Shown: in pieces, positions 48,089 through 56,846 of the stretch
Layout of the letters: every line of letters begins with the position of its first letter
Numbering within the stretch: position 1 is the stretch's first letter
Source: Aromatoleum diolicum
GTDB lineage: Bacteria; Pseudomonadota; Gammaproteobacteria; Burkholderiales; Rhodocyclaceae
DNA: 64,000 nucleotides
Reading direction: 5' to 3'
Assembly: GCF_012910955.1 (NCBI RefSeq)
Contig: NZ_WTVQ01000016.1
Span: 1 to 64,000 of the forward strand
Translations under genes and position numbers: made by a program
The notes under the pieces: generated by a model
Told to the model about the DNA's origin: nothing
Seen by the model: the letters and a program-made list of their open reading frames with translations, nothing else
The model's database searches: none

Positions 48089-48727
48089 TCAGCGCGGCGC
48101 ACGCCCCGTGTTCGCCCCCGCCCTGATCAACTCTGCGTAACGCGCCCGGTCGGCGGCGAAACGCGCGCGCGCCGCTTCGATGTCCCGCGCCTTGGTCTCG
48201 AATATCGTCCCGAACGTCGCCAGCTCGCTGTCGATCGCGCGCAAGCTGGTGCTCAGCTCGCGCGGGATCTGACGTCCCTTGTAGAACTCGGCGTCCTGTT
48301 CGAGGCGCTTGCGCTTGGTCCGCAACTCCGCCTCGCGCTCGCGGGCTTCCGCAAGGCTGCGTTCGATCTCGGCAATTTCGCGGTCGCGGCGACGGTCGAT
48401 GTCCTCGACACTGCCATACGTCTCGAGCAACGCCTGGTCGAGACGGCGCTGCTTCACTTGCTGCACCTCTTCGTCCTTGCGCCGCTGCTCGTCGGCCTTG
48501 CGGCGCGCGATTTCCTCGGCGCTCAGCGGCGCGGCGATCTGACGCTTGATCGTGCCCTGCGGTCCCATCTCCCGATAGGCGCTTTCGTAGCATGCCGCAG
48601 GCAGCACGTCGCCGCACACGCGTCGACCATTGGCGTCGTCGCAGCAATAGATCCGGGCCGACGCGTCCGCCAGCGGCAGACTCAGCGCCACCACACACAA
48701 GAGCTCAATGCTGCGTCGCGATGCCAT
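48089..48727 (-). CDS. Secreted coiled-coil protein with DUF4124-like N-terminus
   Basis: 212 residues, start at 48727 (an upstream ATG at 48754 lies deep in pyrE). Signal peptide [24 protein letters not shown], then a short Cys-rich DUF4124-like stretch ([18 protein letters not shown]), then a charged coiled coil about residues 70-200 ([32 protein letters not shown]). Likely periplasmic and structural. The first 23 nt overlap the pyrE end, so it is translated with pyrE. Confidence 0.8.
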   Translation of the reverse strand: MASRRSIELLCVVALSLPLADASARIYCCDDANGRRVCGDVLPAACYESAYREMGPQGTIKRQIAAPLSAEEIARRKADEQRRKDEEVQQVKQRRLDQALLETYGSVEDIDRRRDREIAEIERSLAEAREREAELRTKRKRLEQDAEFYKGRQIPRELSTSLRAIDSELATFGTIFETKARDIEAARARFAADRARYAELIRAGANTGRAPR

Positions 48728-49352
48728 AAGTGTCCCGATATGCCTGCACTGCATCCAGATTCGCCGCCAGTTGCGGGCTGTCGCCCAGGTAGCCGATCAA
48801 ATCGTCGAGCGTCGCCACCGCAAGCACCGGCATGGCGAAGGTGTCGCGCACTTCCTGCACTGCCGACTGCGTGCCCTTGCCGCGCTCCATGCGGTCGAGC
48901 GCGATCACCACACCGGCCGGCTGCGCGCCGGCAGCACGGATAATGTCGACCGATTCGCGCACCGAGGTACCGGCGGAAATCACGTCATCGAGGATCAGCA
49001 CGCGCCCCGTGAGCGGCGCCCCGACCAGCGTGCCGCCTTCGCCGTGGTCCTTGGCTTCCTTGCGATTGAAGGCGAAGGGCAGATTCACCCCCTGCTCGGC
49101 CAGCCGGATCGCAACGCCCGCGACCAGCGGAATGCCCTTGTAGGCGGGGCCGAACAGCATGTCGCAGGGCACGCCCGCGGCGACGATCGCACGCGCGTAG
49201 AAACCGCACAGTTCGCGGAACGAGGCGCCGTCGTCAAACAGGCCGGCGTTGAAGAAATACGGCGAATTTCGGCCGGCCTTGGTCACGAACGATCCAAAGC
49301 GCAGCACGCCCTTGTTACAGGCCAATGCAATGAAATCCCGGCTAAAATCCAC
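48705..49352 (-). CDS. pyrE: Orotate phosphoribosyltransferase
   Basis: 215 residues. [51 protein letters not shown] and the PRPP motif [14 protein letters not shown] are all PyrE hallmarks. It makes OMP in pyrimidine synthesis. Divergent from xth with a gap of only 33 nt, an arrangement common in betaproteobacteria. A secreted coiled-coil gene overlaps the end. Confidence 0.97.
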   Translation of the reverse strand: MDFSRDFIALACNKGVLRFGSFVTKAGRNSPYFFNAGLFDDGASFRELCGFYARAIVAAGVPCDMLFGPAYKGIPLVAGVAIRLAEQGVNLPFAFNRKEAKDHGEGGTLVGAPLTGRVLILDDVISAGTSVRESVDIIRAAGAQPAGVVIALDRMERGKGTQSAVQEVRDTFAMPVLAVATLDDLIGYLGDSPQLAANLDAVQAYRDTYGIATQH

Positions 49353-49385
49353 GTCCCTGTTTCCAATTTTGGGTTACCCGGCAGA

Positions 49386-50168
49386 ATGTTACGCGTCATC
49401 ACCATCAACCTCAACGGCATCCGCTCGGCGGTCAACAAGGGCCTGCTCGAGTGGCTCGACACCCAGCACGCCGATGTCATCTGCCTGCAGGAACTCAAGG
49501 CCCAGGCCGGCGACCTGAGCGACGCGATGCGCGCGCCGGCCGGTCTTGCAGGCTATTTCCACCATGCCGAGAAGAAGGGCTACAGCGGCGTCGGGCTGTA
49601 CACGCGGCGCACACCGGACCGCGTCGTCGAGGGCCTTGGCATCGCCGACATCGACGCCGAGGGCCGTTTCCTGCAGCTGGATTTCGGGAAGCTCTCGGTG
49701 ATCTCGCTCTACCTGCCCTCGGGCTCCAGCTCGGAGGAGCGTCAGCAGGTGAAGTTCAGCTTCATGGAACGCTTCCTGCCGCATCTCGCGGCCCTGCATG
49801 CATGCGGCCGAGAAGTGATCGTGTGCGGTGACTGGAATATTGCGCACAAGGAAATCGACCTGAAGAACTGGAAATCCAACCAGAAGAACTCCGGTTTCCT
49901 GCCCGAGGAGCGCGCATGGATCAGCCGCCTGTTCGACGAGCAGGGCTGGGTGGACGTGTATCGCCGGCTCCACCCGGACACCACGGACGCCTGCTACACG
50001 TGGTGGTCGAACCGCGGCCAGGCGTGGGCGAAGAACGTCGGCTGGCGGCTGGATTACCAGCTCGCGACACCGGGCGTCGCACAAGCGGCCCGCGAGGCCA
50101 GCATCTACAAGGATCAGCGCTTTTCCGACCACGCGCCGCTGATCGTCGATTACGACTGGGCGCACTGA
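49386..50168 (+). CDS. xth: Exodeoxyribonuclease III
   Basis: 260 residues with start at 49386. MLRVITINLNGIRSAVNKG, ICLQELKAQ (catalytic Glu), CGDWNIAHKEIDLKNWKSNQKNSGF-type active-site segment (Asp/Asn), AWAKNVGWRLDYQLATPG and FSDHAPLIVDY (Asp-His) define the Xth/ExoA AP-endonuclease. It repairs abasic sites. Divergent from pyrE. Confidence 0.95.
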   Translation: MLRVITINLNGIRSAVNKGLLEWLDTQHADVICLQELKAQAGDLSDAMRAPAGLAGYFHHAEKKGYSGVGLYTRRTPDRVVEGLGIADIDAEGRFLQLDFGKLSVISLYLPSGSSSEERQQVKFSFMERFLPHLAALHACGREVIVCGDWNIAHKEIDLKNWKSNQKNSGFLPEERAWISRLFDEQGWVDVYRRLHPDTTDACYTWWSNRGQAWAKNVGWRLDYQLATPGVAQAAREASIYKDQRFSDHAPLIVDYDWAH

Positions 50169-50207
50169 GACCGCAACCGGCGCCGACCAACGCTGCGGGC
50201 GCCCGCC

Positions 50208-50936
50208 TCAGGCCCGCATGCCGGCCGCCTCGCGCAACACGTCGCGCAGGTCGCCGAACTTCCTGCGATAGCGCGACGGCGTAAGCCGGACCTCGCGCTT
50301 GAACAGGCGCAAAAAGAAACTCGCATCCTCGTAGCCGAATTCCTCGGCGATCGCCTCGACCGGCAGACGGGTTGCCTCGAGCATCTGTTTCGCTTCCTCG
50401 ATCCGCACCGCGTGCACGTAGGCAAGCGGCGACATGCCGGTGACCTGTTTGAAACGGCGCACGAAGGCGCGCTCGGACAGGCCGGTGAGCTGTGCCATCG
50501 CCGCGACCGGCGCCGGCTCCTGATAGTGGGTCGCGACCCATACCTGGGCGCGCGCGATCAACGCGTCGTCGGTCTGCCGGCTTGCGGCGAGTCGCGCAAA
50601 GGGCTGCTGGCCGACGTGATGCCAGTCGATCAGGTTCACGCGCGCCAGCTGTATCGCGGCGTCCACGCCGGCAAAACGCGCGACCAGATACAGCGCCAGA
50701 TCCTGCCACGAGGTGCCGCCCCCTGCCATCACCAGGCGCTGGCCCTCCCCCGCGACGACGAGCGACCGCTGGTACTGCACGCGAATCTGCGGAAATCGTT
50801 CGGCGAGCGCATCGCAGAACGCCCAGTGCGTCGTTGCCGGCTCGCCGTCGAGAAGCCCCGCCTGCGCCATCAGCCGGGCGCCGAGGATTGGATGGTCGCG
50901 CAGCAAGACCTCGATGCGGCGACGATCGGCGATCAT
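50208..50936 (-). CDS. GlxA/AraC-family regulator, probably 5'-truncated
   Basis: 242 residues. The C-terminal half is an intact AraC DNA-binding domain (MAQLTGLSERAFVRRFKQVTG, YVHAVRIEEAKQMLEATRLPVEAIAEEFGYEDASFFLRLFKRE). The N-terminal half is only the last part of a DJ-1/PfpI-like domain (QAGLLDGEPATTHWAFCDALAERFP, AGGGTSWQDLALYLVARFAG). Family members are usually ~320 residues, so ~90 residues and the usual upstream region are missing; a stop lies 11 codons before the ATG. A decayed TPR-gene fragment abuts it in the opposite direction. Possibly nonfunctional or unexpressed. Confidence 0.7.
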   Translation of the reverse strand: MIADRRRIEVLLRDHPILGARLMAQAGLLDGEPATTHWAFCDALAERFPQIRVQYQRSLVVAGEGQRLVMAGGGTSWQDLALYLVARFAGVDAAIQLARVNLIDWHHVGQQPFARLAASRQTDDALIARAQVWVATHYQEPAPVAAMAQLTGLSERAFVRRFKQVTGMSPLAYVHAVRIEEAKQMLEATRLPVEAIAEEFGYEDASFFLRLFKREVRLTPSRYRRKFGDLRDVLREAAGMRA

Positions 50937-51113
50937 GCAGCAATCGGCCGGACGATCGGCGCACCGCTACTGCAGGCCTTCCGCGACCTCGACCGCGGTC
51001 GCTACGATGACGCGATCGAAACGCTGCGCCGATCGCGCACGGTTTCGGCGGCAGCCACGCGCAGCGCGATCAATCGCCGGCTGCAAGGGCGCCTTCCGTC
51101 CTGATTGCGAACC
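50916..51113 (+). pseudogene. Remnant of a TTC38-like TPR protein gene
   Basis: In one frame the DNA reads GDHAAIGRTIGAPLLQAFRDLDRGRYDDAIETLR; after about 51031 the homology continues in another frame as IAHGFGGSHAQRD. Together they match the C-terminal region of tetratricopeptide-repeat-38-type proteins (VGxPLxxAxxAFxxGxYxxAVxLLxPxR...FGGSHAQRD). There is no start, a frameshift and no proper C-terminus, so it is a broken leftover. Boundaries are approximate. The family assignment rests on remembered motifs. Confidence 0.6.
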
Positions 51114-51333
51114 CGCGGCGAGGAAATCGCGTCGCATGCAGGACGCACGCGCCGCGACGGAACCCCTTGCGTTTGAGGTGCTCCCAAGGAGGTGCGGACG
51201 TAAATCTTCAGTGACCGCCCAACTTGTCACATTAGTTGCATTCAGCATTTGCGTTCGCACCGGATTGGGGCTAGCCTTTCTTTCAGCCGCGCGTTCGCGC
51301 GCATGTCATGTTAACGAGCAGGAGGATCGAAAA
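51114..51333 (+). other. Non-coding stretch before the yqjD-like gene
   Basis: No gene seen. A TTGTCA -35-like hexamer (51224-51229) lacks a good -10 partner. An AAGGAGGTG ribosome-like sequence at 51186 has no sensible ORF behind it. A true ribosome site GGAGGA (51321-51326) serves the next gene. Confidence 0.4.
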
Positions 51334-51645
51334 ATGTCCAATAACGCTGAGGTTTCCCGTGACAAGCTGGTTTCCGATTTCAAGGTGGTGATGAGCGACG
51401 CCGAGGAGCTGCTGAGACTGACCGCTGGCCAGGCCGGCGAAAAGCTTACCGAAGTGCGCTCACGGCTTGGTGACCGCATGCTGACGGCCAAGGATCGCAT
51501 CGCCGACATGGAATCGGCCGTCGTCGAGCAGACCAAAAAGGTCGCGTACGCCACCGATGACTACGTGCACAAGAATCCGTGGCAATCGGTCGGCGCTGCT
51601 GCCGGCGTCGCCTTCCTGCTCGGCCTGCTGGCCGGACGTCGCTGA
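51334..51645 (+). CDS. DUF883 (YqjD/ElaB-like) membrane-anchored protein
   Basis: 103 residues, ribosome site GGAGGA. Amphipathic helices (DKLVSDFKVVMSDAEELLRLTAGQAGEKLTEVRSRL split pattern) precede the C-terminal anchor HKNPWQSVGAAAGVAFLLGLLAGRR, which is typical. YqjD-type proteins are stationary-phase, inner-membrane, ribosome-associated. It heads a trio with the next two genes (5 nt then 4-nt overlap), like E. coli yqjDEK. Confidence 0.92.
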   Translation: MSNNAEVSRDKLVSDFKVVMSDAEELLRLTAGQAGEKLTEVRSRLGDRMLTAKDRIADMESAVVEQTKKVAYATDDYVHKNPWQSVGAAAGVAFLLGLLAGRR

Positions 51646-51650
51646 AGCTG

Positions 51651-52034
51651 ATGGCTGACGCGCCGAAGCCGCGCCTGGCAGCCAGCCTGCGCGGCTTTCT
51701 CGACGCCGGACTGGCGACCGCCCAGACGCGGCTGGAACTGCTCGCGGTCGAGGCGCAGGAAGAAAAACTGCGCCTCACCAGCCTGCTCCTGAACACGGTG
51801 TTGAGCGCCGTGTTGCTGGGCTTCGGCATCGTGTTCCTGGCCGTATTCCTGACGGTGCTGTTCTGGGACAGCCACCGCCTGTTTGCACTGGGTCTGGGCA
51901 CCGTGGCGCTGTTCGCCGGGGGGCTGGTGACCGCGCGTAACGCTGCCAGCGAGATTCAGCGTGGCAGCCGCCTGTTCGCCGGAAGCCTGGGCGAACTCGC
52001 ACGTGACCGCGACGCCTTGCAGCGCAGGGAATGA
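51651..52034 (+). CDS. YqjE-like phage-holin-family membrane protein
   Basis: 127 residues. N-terminal LAASLRGFLDAGLATAQTRLELLAVEAQEEKLRL amphipathic region, then two membrane helices (about 44-66 and 72-92; LLGFGIVFLAVFLTVLFW). Matches the DUF1469/YqjE family, sometimes labelled phage holin III, but the setting is chromosomal and stress-related. Its stop overlaps the next start (ATGA). Confidence 0.88.
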   Translation: MADAPKPRLAASLRGFLDAGLATAQTRLELLAVEAQEEKLRLTSLLLNTVLSAVLLGFGIVFLAVFLTVLFWDSHRLFALGLGTVALFAGGLVTARNAASEIQRGSRLFAGSLGELARDRDALQRRE

Positions 52035-52348
52035 ACTCGAAAATCGTCGAATTGGCGCTGAAGAAACAGCGCCTGCAGATGCGCGCCGAGCAGGAGCGTG
52101 CGGACATGCTCGCACGCCTGGGGCGCATTGAATCGGTGCTGAATCTGGTCGATCGCGCGCGCGATGGCATACGCAGTCTGCGTGACAACGCGCCGCTGCT
52201 GTCGGCGGGTGCGCTGCTATTCATCCTGCTCAAGCCCCGCCTTGCCTTGCGGCTCGCGCAGCGGGCGTGGCTGGGATGGGTGCTCTATCGCAACCTTGAA
52301 CGCCGGTTCGCGCCGCTCAAGGTCATGCTCAGGCGTTTCGGGGCCTAG
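52031..52348 (+). CDS. YqjK-like protein
   Basis: 105 residues starting within the yqjE-like stop. N-terminal charged helix (KKQRLQMRAEQERADMLARL), one hydrophobic segment (LLSAGALLFILLKPRLALRL), then a basic tail. Similar in layout to YqjK. Function unknown. The last 20 nt overlap the convergent uraA gene end. Confidence 0.75.
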   Translation: MNSKIVELALKKQRLQMRAEQERADMLARLGRIESVLNLVDRARDGIRSLRDNAPLLSAGALLFILLKPRLALRLAQRAWLGWVLYRNLERRFAPLKVMLRRFGA

Positions 52349-53585
52349 CTTTTTCCTTCGGCAGCACGAAATTCAGCAGCACCGCTGCAATGCCGCACAG
52401 GCTCACACCCTGCAGGGAAAAACCGTCGAGGTTGAGGGCGAGCCCGCCAATGCCGAACACCAGCACCGACGAGACGATCACCAGATTGCGCGGGTGGTCC
52501 ATATCCACGCGCGCGGCAATCAGCGTCTTGAGACCGATGCTCGCGACCGAGCCGAACAACAGCATCATGATGCCGCCCATCACCGGCACCGGGATGGACT
52601 GCAGGATCGCGTTGAACTTGCCGAAGAAGGCCATCACGATCGCGAACACTGCGGCCCAGGTCATGATCGCCGGATTGAAATTGCGCGTGAGCGTCACCGC
52701 ACCGGTGACTTCGGAATAAGTCGTCACCGGCGGCCCGCCGATGAGGCCCGCGAAAGCGACGGCGAGCCCGTCGCCCGCCAGCGTGCGGTGCAGGCCGGGG
52801 CTTTCGGTGTAGTCCTTGCCGGTCACGCCGCCGATCGCGACGACGTCGCCGACATGCTCGATCGCCGGCGCCAGCGCCACCGGCAGCATGAACAGGATCG
52901 CGGCCCATTCGAAGCTCGGGGCAACGAAGGACGGCAGCGCCAGCCACGGCGCGGTGGCGATCTTTGCGAAATCGACCATGCCCATCATCGCGGCGAGCCC
53001 GTAACCGACCACCACACCCGCGAGGATCGGCACCAGCTTGAAAAAGCCGCGCGCGGCGATCGCGACCAGCACCGTGGTGCCGAACGACACCGCGGCGACG
53101 GTCATCGCCGGGAGGTAGGGCACAAGTTCGAGCTTGCCGTCGCCACTGCGTCCCATCGCCATGTTCACCGCCACCGAAGCGAGCGACAGGCCGATGATCA
53201 TGATGATCGGGCCGATGACTACGGGCGGCATGAAGCGATGCACGATCCCGGCGCCGTGGTGCCACACCAGCGCGGAAAACAGGAAATACACCAGGCTGAC
53301 GCACATCAGCGCCCCCATCGTCGCCGCCGGGCCCCAGGTCTGCATGCTGAAGACGATCGGCGCGATGAAGGCGAAGCTCGAGCCGAGGAACAAGGGCACC
53401 TCGCGGCGCGTCGTCAGCTGGAACAACAGCGTGCCAACCCCGGCACCGAGGAGCGCCATGCTCGGATTGAGACCGGTGAGCAGCGGCACCAGCACGAGTG
53501 CGCCGAATGCGACGAACAGGATCTGGGCGCCGGAGATGGCCTGCCGCCACAGCGGATCGGCGGTCTGGATGGGAAGTTCGCGCAT
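52329..53585 (-). CDS. uraA: Uracil/xanthine permease
   Basis: 418 residues of the NCS2 family with about 14 hydrophobic segments. QILFVAFGALVLVPLLTGLNPSMALLGAG at the start, PLFLGSSFAFIAP and ALAPAIEHVGDVVAIGGVTGKDY (Glu of the substrate site) are UraA-type. It imports uracil with protons. It is downstream of upp on the same strand (62-nt gap), forming a uracil salvage unit. Confidence 0.94.
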   Translation of the reverse strand: MRELPIQTADPLWRQAISGAQILFVAFGALVLVPLLTGLNPSMALLGAGVGTLLFQLTTRREVPLFLGSSFAFIAPIVFSMQTWGPAATMGALMCVSLVYFLFSALVWHHGAGIVHRFMPPVVIGPIIMIIGLSLASVAVNMAMGRSGDGKLELVPYLPAMTVAAVSFGTTVLVAIAARGFFKLVPILAGVVVGYGLAAMMGMVDFAKIATAPWLALPSFVAPSFEWAAILFMLPVALAPAIEHVGDVVAIGGVTGKDYTESPGLHRTLAGDGLAVAFAGLIGGPPVTTYSEVTGAVTLTRNFNPAIMTWAAVFAIVMAFFGKFNAILQSIPVPVMGGIMMLLFGSVASIGLKTLIAARVDMDHPRNLVIVSSVLVFGIGGLALNLDGFSLQGVSLCGIAAVLLNFVLPKEKARPRNA

Positions 53586-53647
53586 GCGTGCTCTCCTGCC
53601 CCGCTGCCGACGCGGCGGGAACGGGCAAGGCCCCGCGGGGGCCGGGT

Positions 53648-54283
53648 TCAGGTGTTGTGCTTGGTGCCGAAGATCTTGTCGCCGGCGTCGCCCAGCCCGG
53701 GCATGATGTAGCCGTGCTCGTTGAGATGGCTGTCGATGCTGGCGGTGTAGATGTCGACGTCCGGGTGTTTTTCGTCCATCAGGCGTATGCCTTCGGGCGC
53801 GGCGACCAGCACCAGGGCGCGAACGTGGCGGCAGCCGGCGCGTTTGAGCATGTCGACGGTGGCCGCCATCGAGCCGCCCGTGGCAAGCATCGGATCGATG
53901 ATCAGCGCCATGCGCTCGGCAAGGTTGCCGACGAACTTCTCGAAATACGGCGCGGGCATCAGCGTTTCTTCGTTGCGCGCGATGCCGACGACGCTGACCT
54001 TGGCGCTCGGGATCATGTCGAGCACGCCGTCGAGCATCCCCAGGCCGGCGCGCAGGATCGGCACCACGGTGACTTTCTTGCCCTTGATCTGCTCCACGGC
54101 GACCGGCCCGGCCCAGCCGTCTATCGTCACCGTTTCCAGCTCGAAGTCCTGGCTCGCCTCGTAGGCCAGCAGCCGCGCGAGCTCGGCGGTCAGTTCGCGG
54201 AATTTCTTGGTGCTGATGTCGGCTTCGCGCATCAGGCCGATCTTGTGCCGGACCAGCGGATGATTGATTTGTTTGATGGGCAT
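53648..54283 (-). CDS. upp: Uracil phosphoribosyltransferase
   Basis: 211 residues with start at 54283 ([19 protein letters not shown]). [35 protein letters not shown] (PRPP loop) and [23 protein letters not shown] are diagnostic. It converts uracil and PRPP to UMP. The N-terminal extension to 54340 is not homologous. Divergent from hpt, 112-nt gap. Confidence 0.97.
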   Translation of the reverse strand: MPIKQINHPLVRHKIGLMREADISTKKFRELTAELARLLAYEASQDFELETVTIDGWAGPVAVEQIKGKKVTVVPILRAGLGMLDGVLDMIPSAKVSVVGIARNEETLMPAPYFEKFVGNLAERMALIIDPMLATGGSMAATVDMLKRAGCRHVRALVLVAAPEGIRLMDEKHPDVDIYTASIDSHLNEHGYIMPGLGDAGDKIFGTKHNT

Positions 54284-54395
54284 GCGGGCACTCTCGGCGC
54301 GGGAATTGCGCGCCAGTTTAACCGCAAGCGCGCGCACCAAAGCAGTCCGGTAGAATTAGGATCTTCCACAATCACGATGCTGCAGGAGGCCCGGG

Positions 54396-54953
54396 ATGTC
54401 GGTCGATCTGGATGAAATCACCCGTATCCGCGAGGACGCCGACTGTCTTGCCGATGGCGCCACCGTCGCGGCCGCGCTGGAGCGCATGGCGGCGGAAATC
54501 ACCGCGCAGATGGCGGGCAGCAACCCCCTGGTGTATGTCGTGATGAACGGCGGGCTGATCCTCGCCGGCCAGATCCTGCCGCGCCTGCCGTTTCCGCTGG
54601 AAGTCGCCTATCTGCATGCGACGCGCTACGGCCACGCCCTGAAGGGCAACCAGCTCGACTGGCGCATGCGGCCGACGCAGGACCTGCGCGGGCGCACGGT
54701 GCTGGTGCTGGACGACATTCTCGATGAAGGCCACACGCTGCAGGCGATCCTCGAATACCTGAAGGCCGAAGGACCGAAGGAAGTGCGCTCCGCGGTGCTG
54801 ACGCACAAGCTGCACGATCGCAAGGCCTACCCCGGCATGCGTGCCGACTTCACCGGCCTCGACGTCGCCGACCGTTTCCTGTTCGGCTGCGGCATGGATT
54901 ACAAGGGCTACTGGCGCAACGCGCCGGGCATCTACGCGGTCAAAGGACTCTAA
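54396..54953 (+). CDS. hpt: Hypoxanthine-guanine phosphoribosyltransferase-like protein
   Basis: 185 residues. VVMNGGLILAGQIL, HATRYG and the PRPP motif VLVLDDILDEGHTL place it in the purine phosphoribosyltransferase family; the acidic LDDILDEG matches Hpt. It salvages hypoxanthine and guanine. A -10-like TAGAAT (54350-54355) precedes it. A DUF1840 gene follows after 10 nt. Confidence 0.9.
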   Translation: MSVDLDEITRIREDADCLADGATVAAALERMAAEITAQMAGSNPLVYVVMNGGLILAGQILPRLPFPLEVAYLHATRYGHALKGNQLDWRMRPTQDLRGRTVLVLDDILDEGHTLQAILEYLKAEGPKEVRSAVLTHKLHDRKAYPGMRADFTGLDVADRFLFGCGMDYKGYWRNAPGIYAVKGL

Positions 54954-54963
54954 GGAGCAAACC

Positions 54964-55302
54964 ATGCTGTTCACCTTCAAATCGGCCGCCGGTGCGGACG
55001 TCATCATGTTCGGCGACGTGGCGAAGCAGCTCGTCGCGATTCTCGGCAAGGACCCCGACGACGCCAAGGGCATCGTCACCGTCGAGCAGTTACCGGGAGC
55101 GATCGCACGCCTGCGCGCCGCGATCGACGAGGACAAGGCACGCCAGGCACGACAGCCGCAGGATGCGGACGAGGACGAAGAACCCGATCCCGAGCGCAGC
55201 GGCATGGCCGCACCGGTCGGCCTCGCACAGCGCGCCTGGCCGCTGCTGGACTTGCTGGAACTGTCGCAGAAGGAAGGGGTTCCGGTCGTCTGGGGCGTCT
55301 AG
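54964..55302 (+). CDS. DUF1840 domain protein
   Basis: 112 residues, start at 54964 (AAGGAGC upstream). MLFTFKSAAGADVIMFGDVAKQLVAILGKD and the C-terminal RAWPLLDLLELSQKEGVPVVWGV frame match DUF1840, a small betaproteobacterial family; an acidic linker (DADEDEEPDPE) lies between. Cytoplasmic, function unknown. Follows hpt by 10 nt. Confidence 0.9.
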   Translation: MLFTFKSAAGADVIMFGDVAKQLVAILGKDPDDAKGIVTVEQLPGAIARLRAAIDEDKARQARQPQDADEDEEPDPERSGMAAPVGLAQRAWPLLDLLELSQKEGVPVVWGV

Positions 55303-55435
55303 ACACGCCAACCCCTTCCCCGCTGGCAGCCGAGGCAGCGCAGCGATGATGCTGTCCGGCGTCCGCGGGTGCACCGATGGCGGCGCACGCGGGTGAATCC
55401 GCTTGCTTCCCGGCAACGACCTGGAACCCCACCGC

Positions 55436-56824
55436 ATGAAGTCCGCCCCTGCCGCCAACACCGGTTCCATTTCGTCCGCCGTGCTCTACGGCCTGGTCTT
55501 TGTCGAGGGCTTTGCCTCGCTCGGCGCCGAAGTGATCGCGCTGCGGCGCCTGGTGCCGCATCTGGGCAGTTCGATCACGGTCACGGCGCCGACGATCGGC
55601 TTCTTCCTGCTCGCGCTCGCGCTGGGCTACCAGGCAGGCGGCCGCGTGGAGCGGGATTTCCTGGCGCGCGTGCGGATCAATTTCGTAATCGCCGCCGCGC
55701 TGATCGCCGTGGGGCTCGCCGGGCCGGTCGTCGAGGCGCTGTTCGCCCACATACGGCCGGCGCTGGTTGCCTACCTGATCTTCATCGTCGGTGTGCTCGG
55801 CCCGATCGCCTGGTTGCTCGGCCAGACTGTTCCGGTGCTGACGAACCTGCTGCGCCACGAGCGTGCCGGCGCACGCAGCGGTGCGGCACTGTACTGGTCG
55901 ACGCTGGGCTCCTTTCTCGGCTCGCTATCGCTGTCGCTGCTGGTGATGCAGTGGCTCGGCGTATCGGCCGCGGTGCTCGCCTGTGCGGTGCCGTTGCTGG
56001 CACTGGTGCCGGTGCTGCGCGATCCGTCCGCGCTTTCCATCTGGCGCAGCCTGCCGCTGCCGGGCGTGGTCGCGGCGGCGGCGATCGCATGCAATATGCT
56101 GCTGCCGCAGCACATCGAAACGGCCTATGCGACCTACCGCGTCGCACCGATCGCCCTTCCGGGCATGAGCGATGCGCGCGTGTTCCGCATCAACAACTCG
56201 GCCGCCTCGCTGATCGACGCCGGCGAACCGCCGCGCTATGCGCGCTACATCGAGCGGCTGCGTGCGCTGCTGCTCGACGAGATGGGTTTCCGCGACAAGC
56301 GCATCGCGGTGCTGGGTGGCGGCGGTTTCACGCTGTCGCACCGCGAACCGCTCAACGACTATGTTTACGTCGACATCGACCCGGCGGTGCGCGAGGTCGC
56401 CGAGCGGGAATTCCTCGGCACGCCGGTGCGCGGGCGCTTCATCGCCGCGGACGCGCGCCGCTTCGTCGCCGACACCGACGAGCGCTTCGACGCCGTCGTT
56501 GTCGATGCCTTCAGCGCGCTGACCAGCATTCCCGCACATCTGGTGACGCGGGAGTTCTGGCAGGGCACGCGCCGCGTGCTTGCCGCGGACGGCGTGCTGT
56601 TCGCCAACCTGATCCTCGACGCGCGCCTCGCCAGCCCCTACGCGCGCAATCTGCTGGCGACGATCCAGTCGGTGTATGGCCAATGCGCGGTCGAGATCCT
56701 GTTCCGCGACCGCCCGCAGAGCAATGTGCTGGTGCAGTGTTTCGCCGGTCCGCCGCCAACCGCGCCAGTTTCGTATACCGACGAGCGCAACGGCGCCGAT
56801 CTGGACATCCTGCGCTCACGCTAA
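55436..56824 (+). CDS. Membrane-bound spermidine-synthase-like protein
   Basis: 462 residues. About six or seven membrane helices in the first ~225 residues (LYGLVFVEGFASLGAEVIAL, APTIGFFLLALALGYQAGG), then a SAM/aminopropyltransferase-like domain (about 285-440: IAVLGGGGFTLSHREPLNDYVYVDIDP, AADARRFV, FDAVVVDAFSALTSIP). The DxD of true SpeE is modified, so polyamine synthesis is not assured. Convergent with the MFS gene, 22-nt gap. Confidence 0.85.
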   Translation: MKSAPAANTGSISSAVLYGLVFVEGFASLGAEVIALRRLVPHLGSSITVTAPTIGFFLLALALGYQAGGRVERDFLARVRINFVIAAALIAVGLAGPVVEALFAHIRPALVAYLIFIVGVLGPIAWLLGQTVPVLTNLLRHERAGARSGAALYWSTLGSFLGSLSLSLLVMQWLGVSAAVLACAVPLLALVPVLRDPSALSIWRSLPLPGVVAAAAIACNMLLPQHIETAYATYRVAPIALPGMSDARVFRINNSAASLIDAGEPPRYARYIERLRALLLDEMGFRDKRIAVLGGGGFTLSHREPLNDYVYVDIDPAVREVAEREFLGTPVRGRFIAADARRFVADTDERFDAVVVDAFSALTSIPAHLVTREFWQGTRRVLAADGVLFANLILDARLASPYARNLLATIQSVYGQCAVEILFRDRPQSNVLVQCFAGPPPTAPVSYTDERNGADLDILRSR

Positions 56825-56846
56825 ACGTCACTGCCGCCGCAAGGCG

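Noticed and set aside
45089-48943. 1284-codon open frame on the plus strand
   Set aside because: It is antisense to the sirtuin, molybdopterin enzyme and coiled-coil genes, has Arg/His/Gln-rich composition with no domain, and is an effect of high-GC codon structure.
51651-52034. Holin-like gene as a sign of prophage
   Set aside because: It is part of a yqjD-yqjE-yqjK-like trio with no phage neighbours; the holin label is a family name only.
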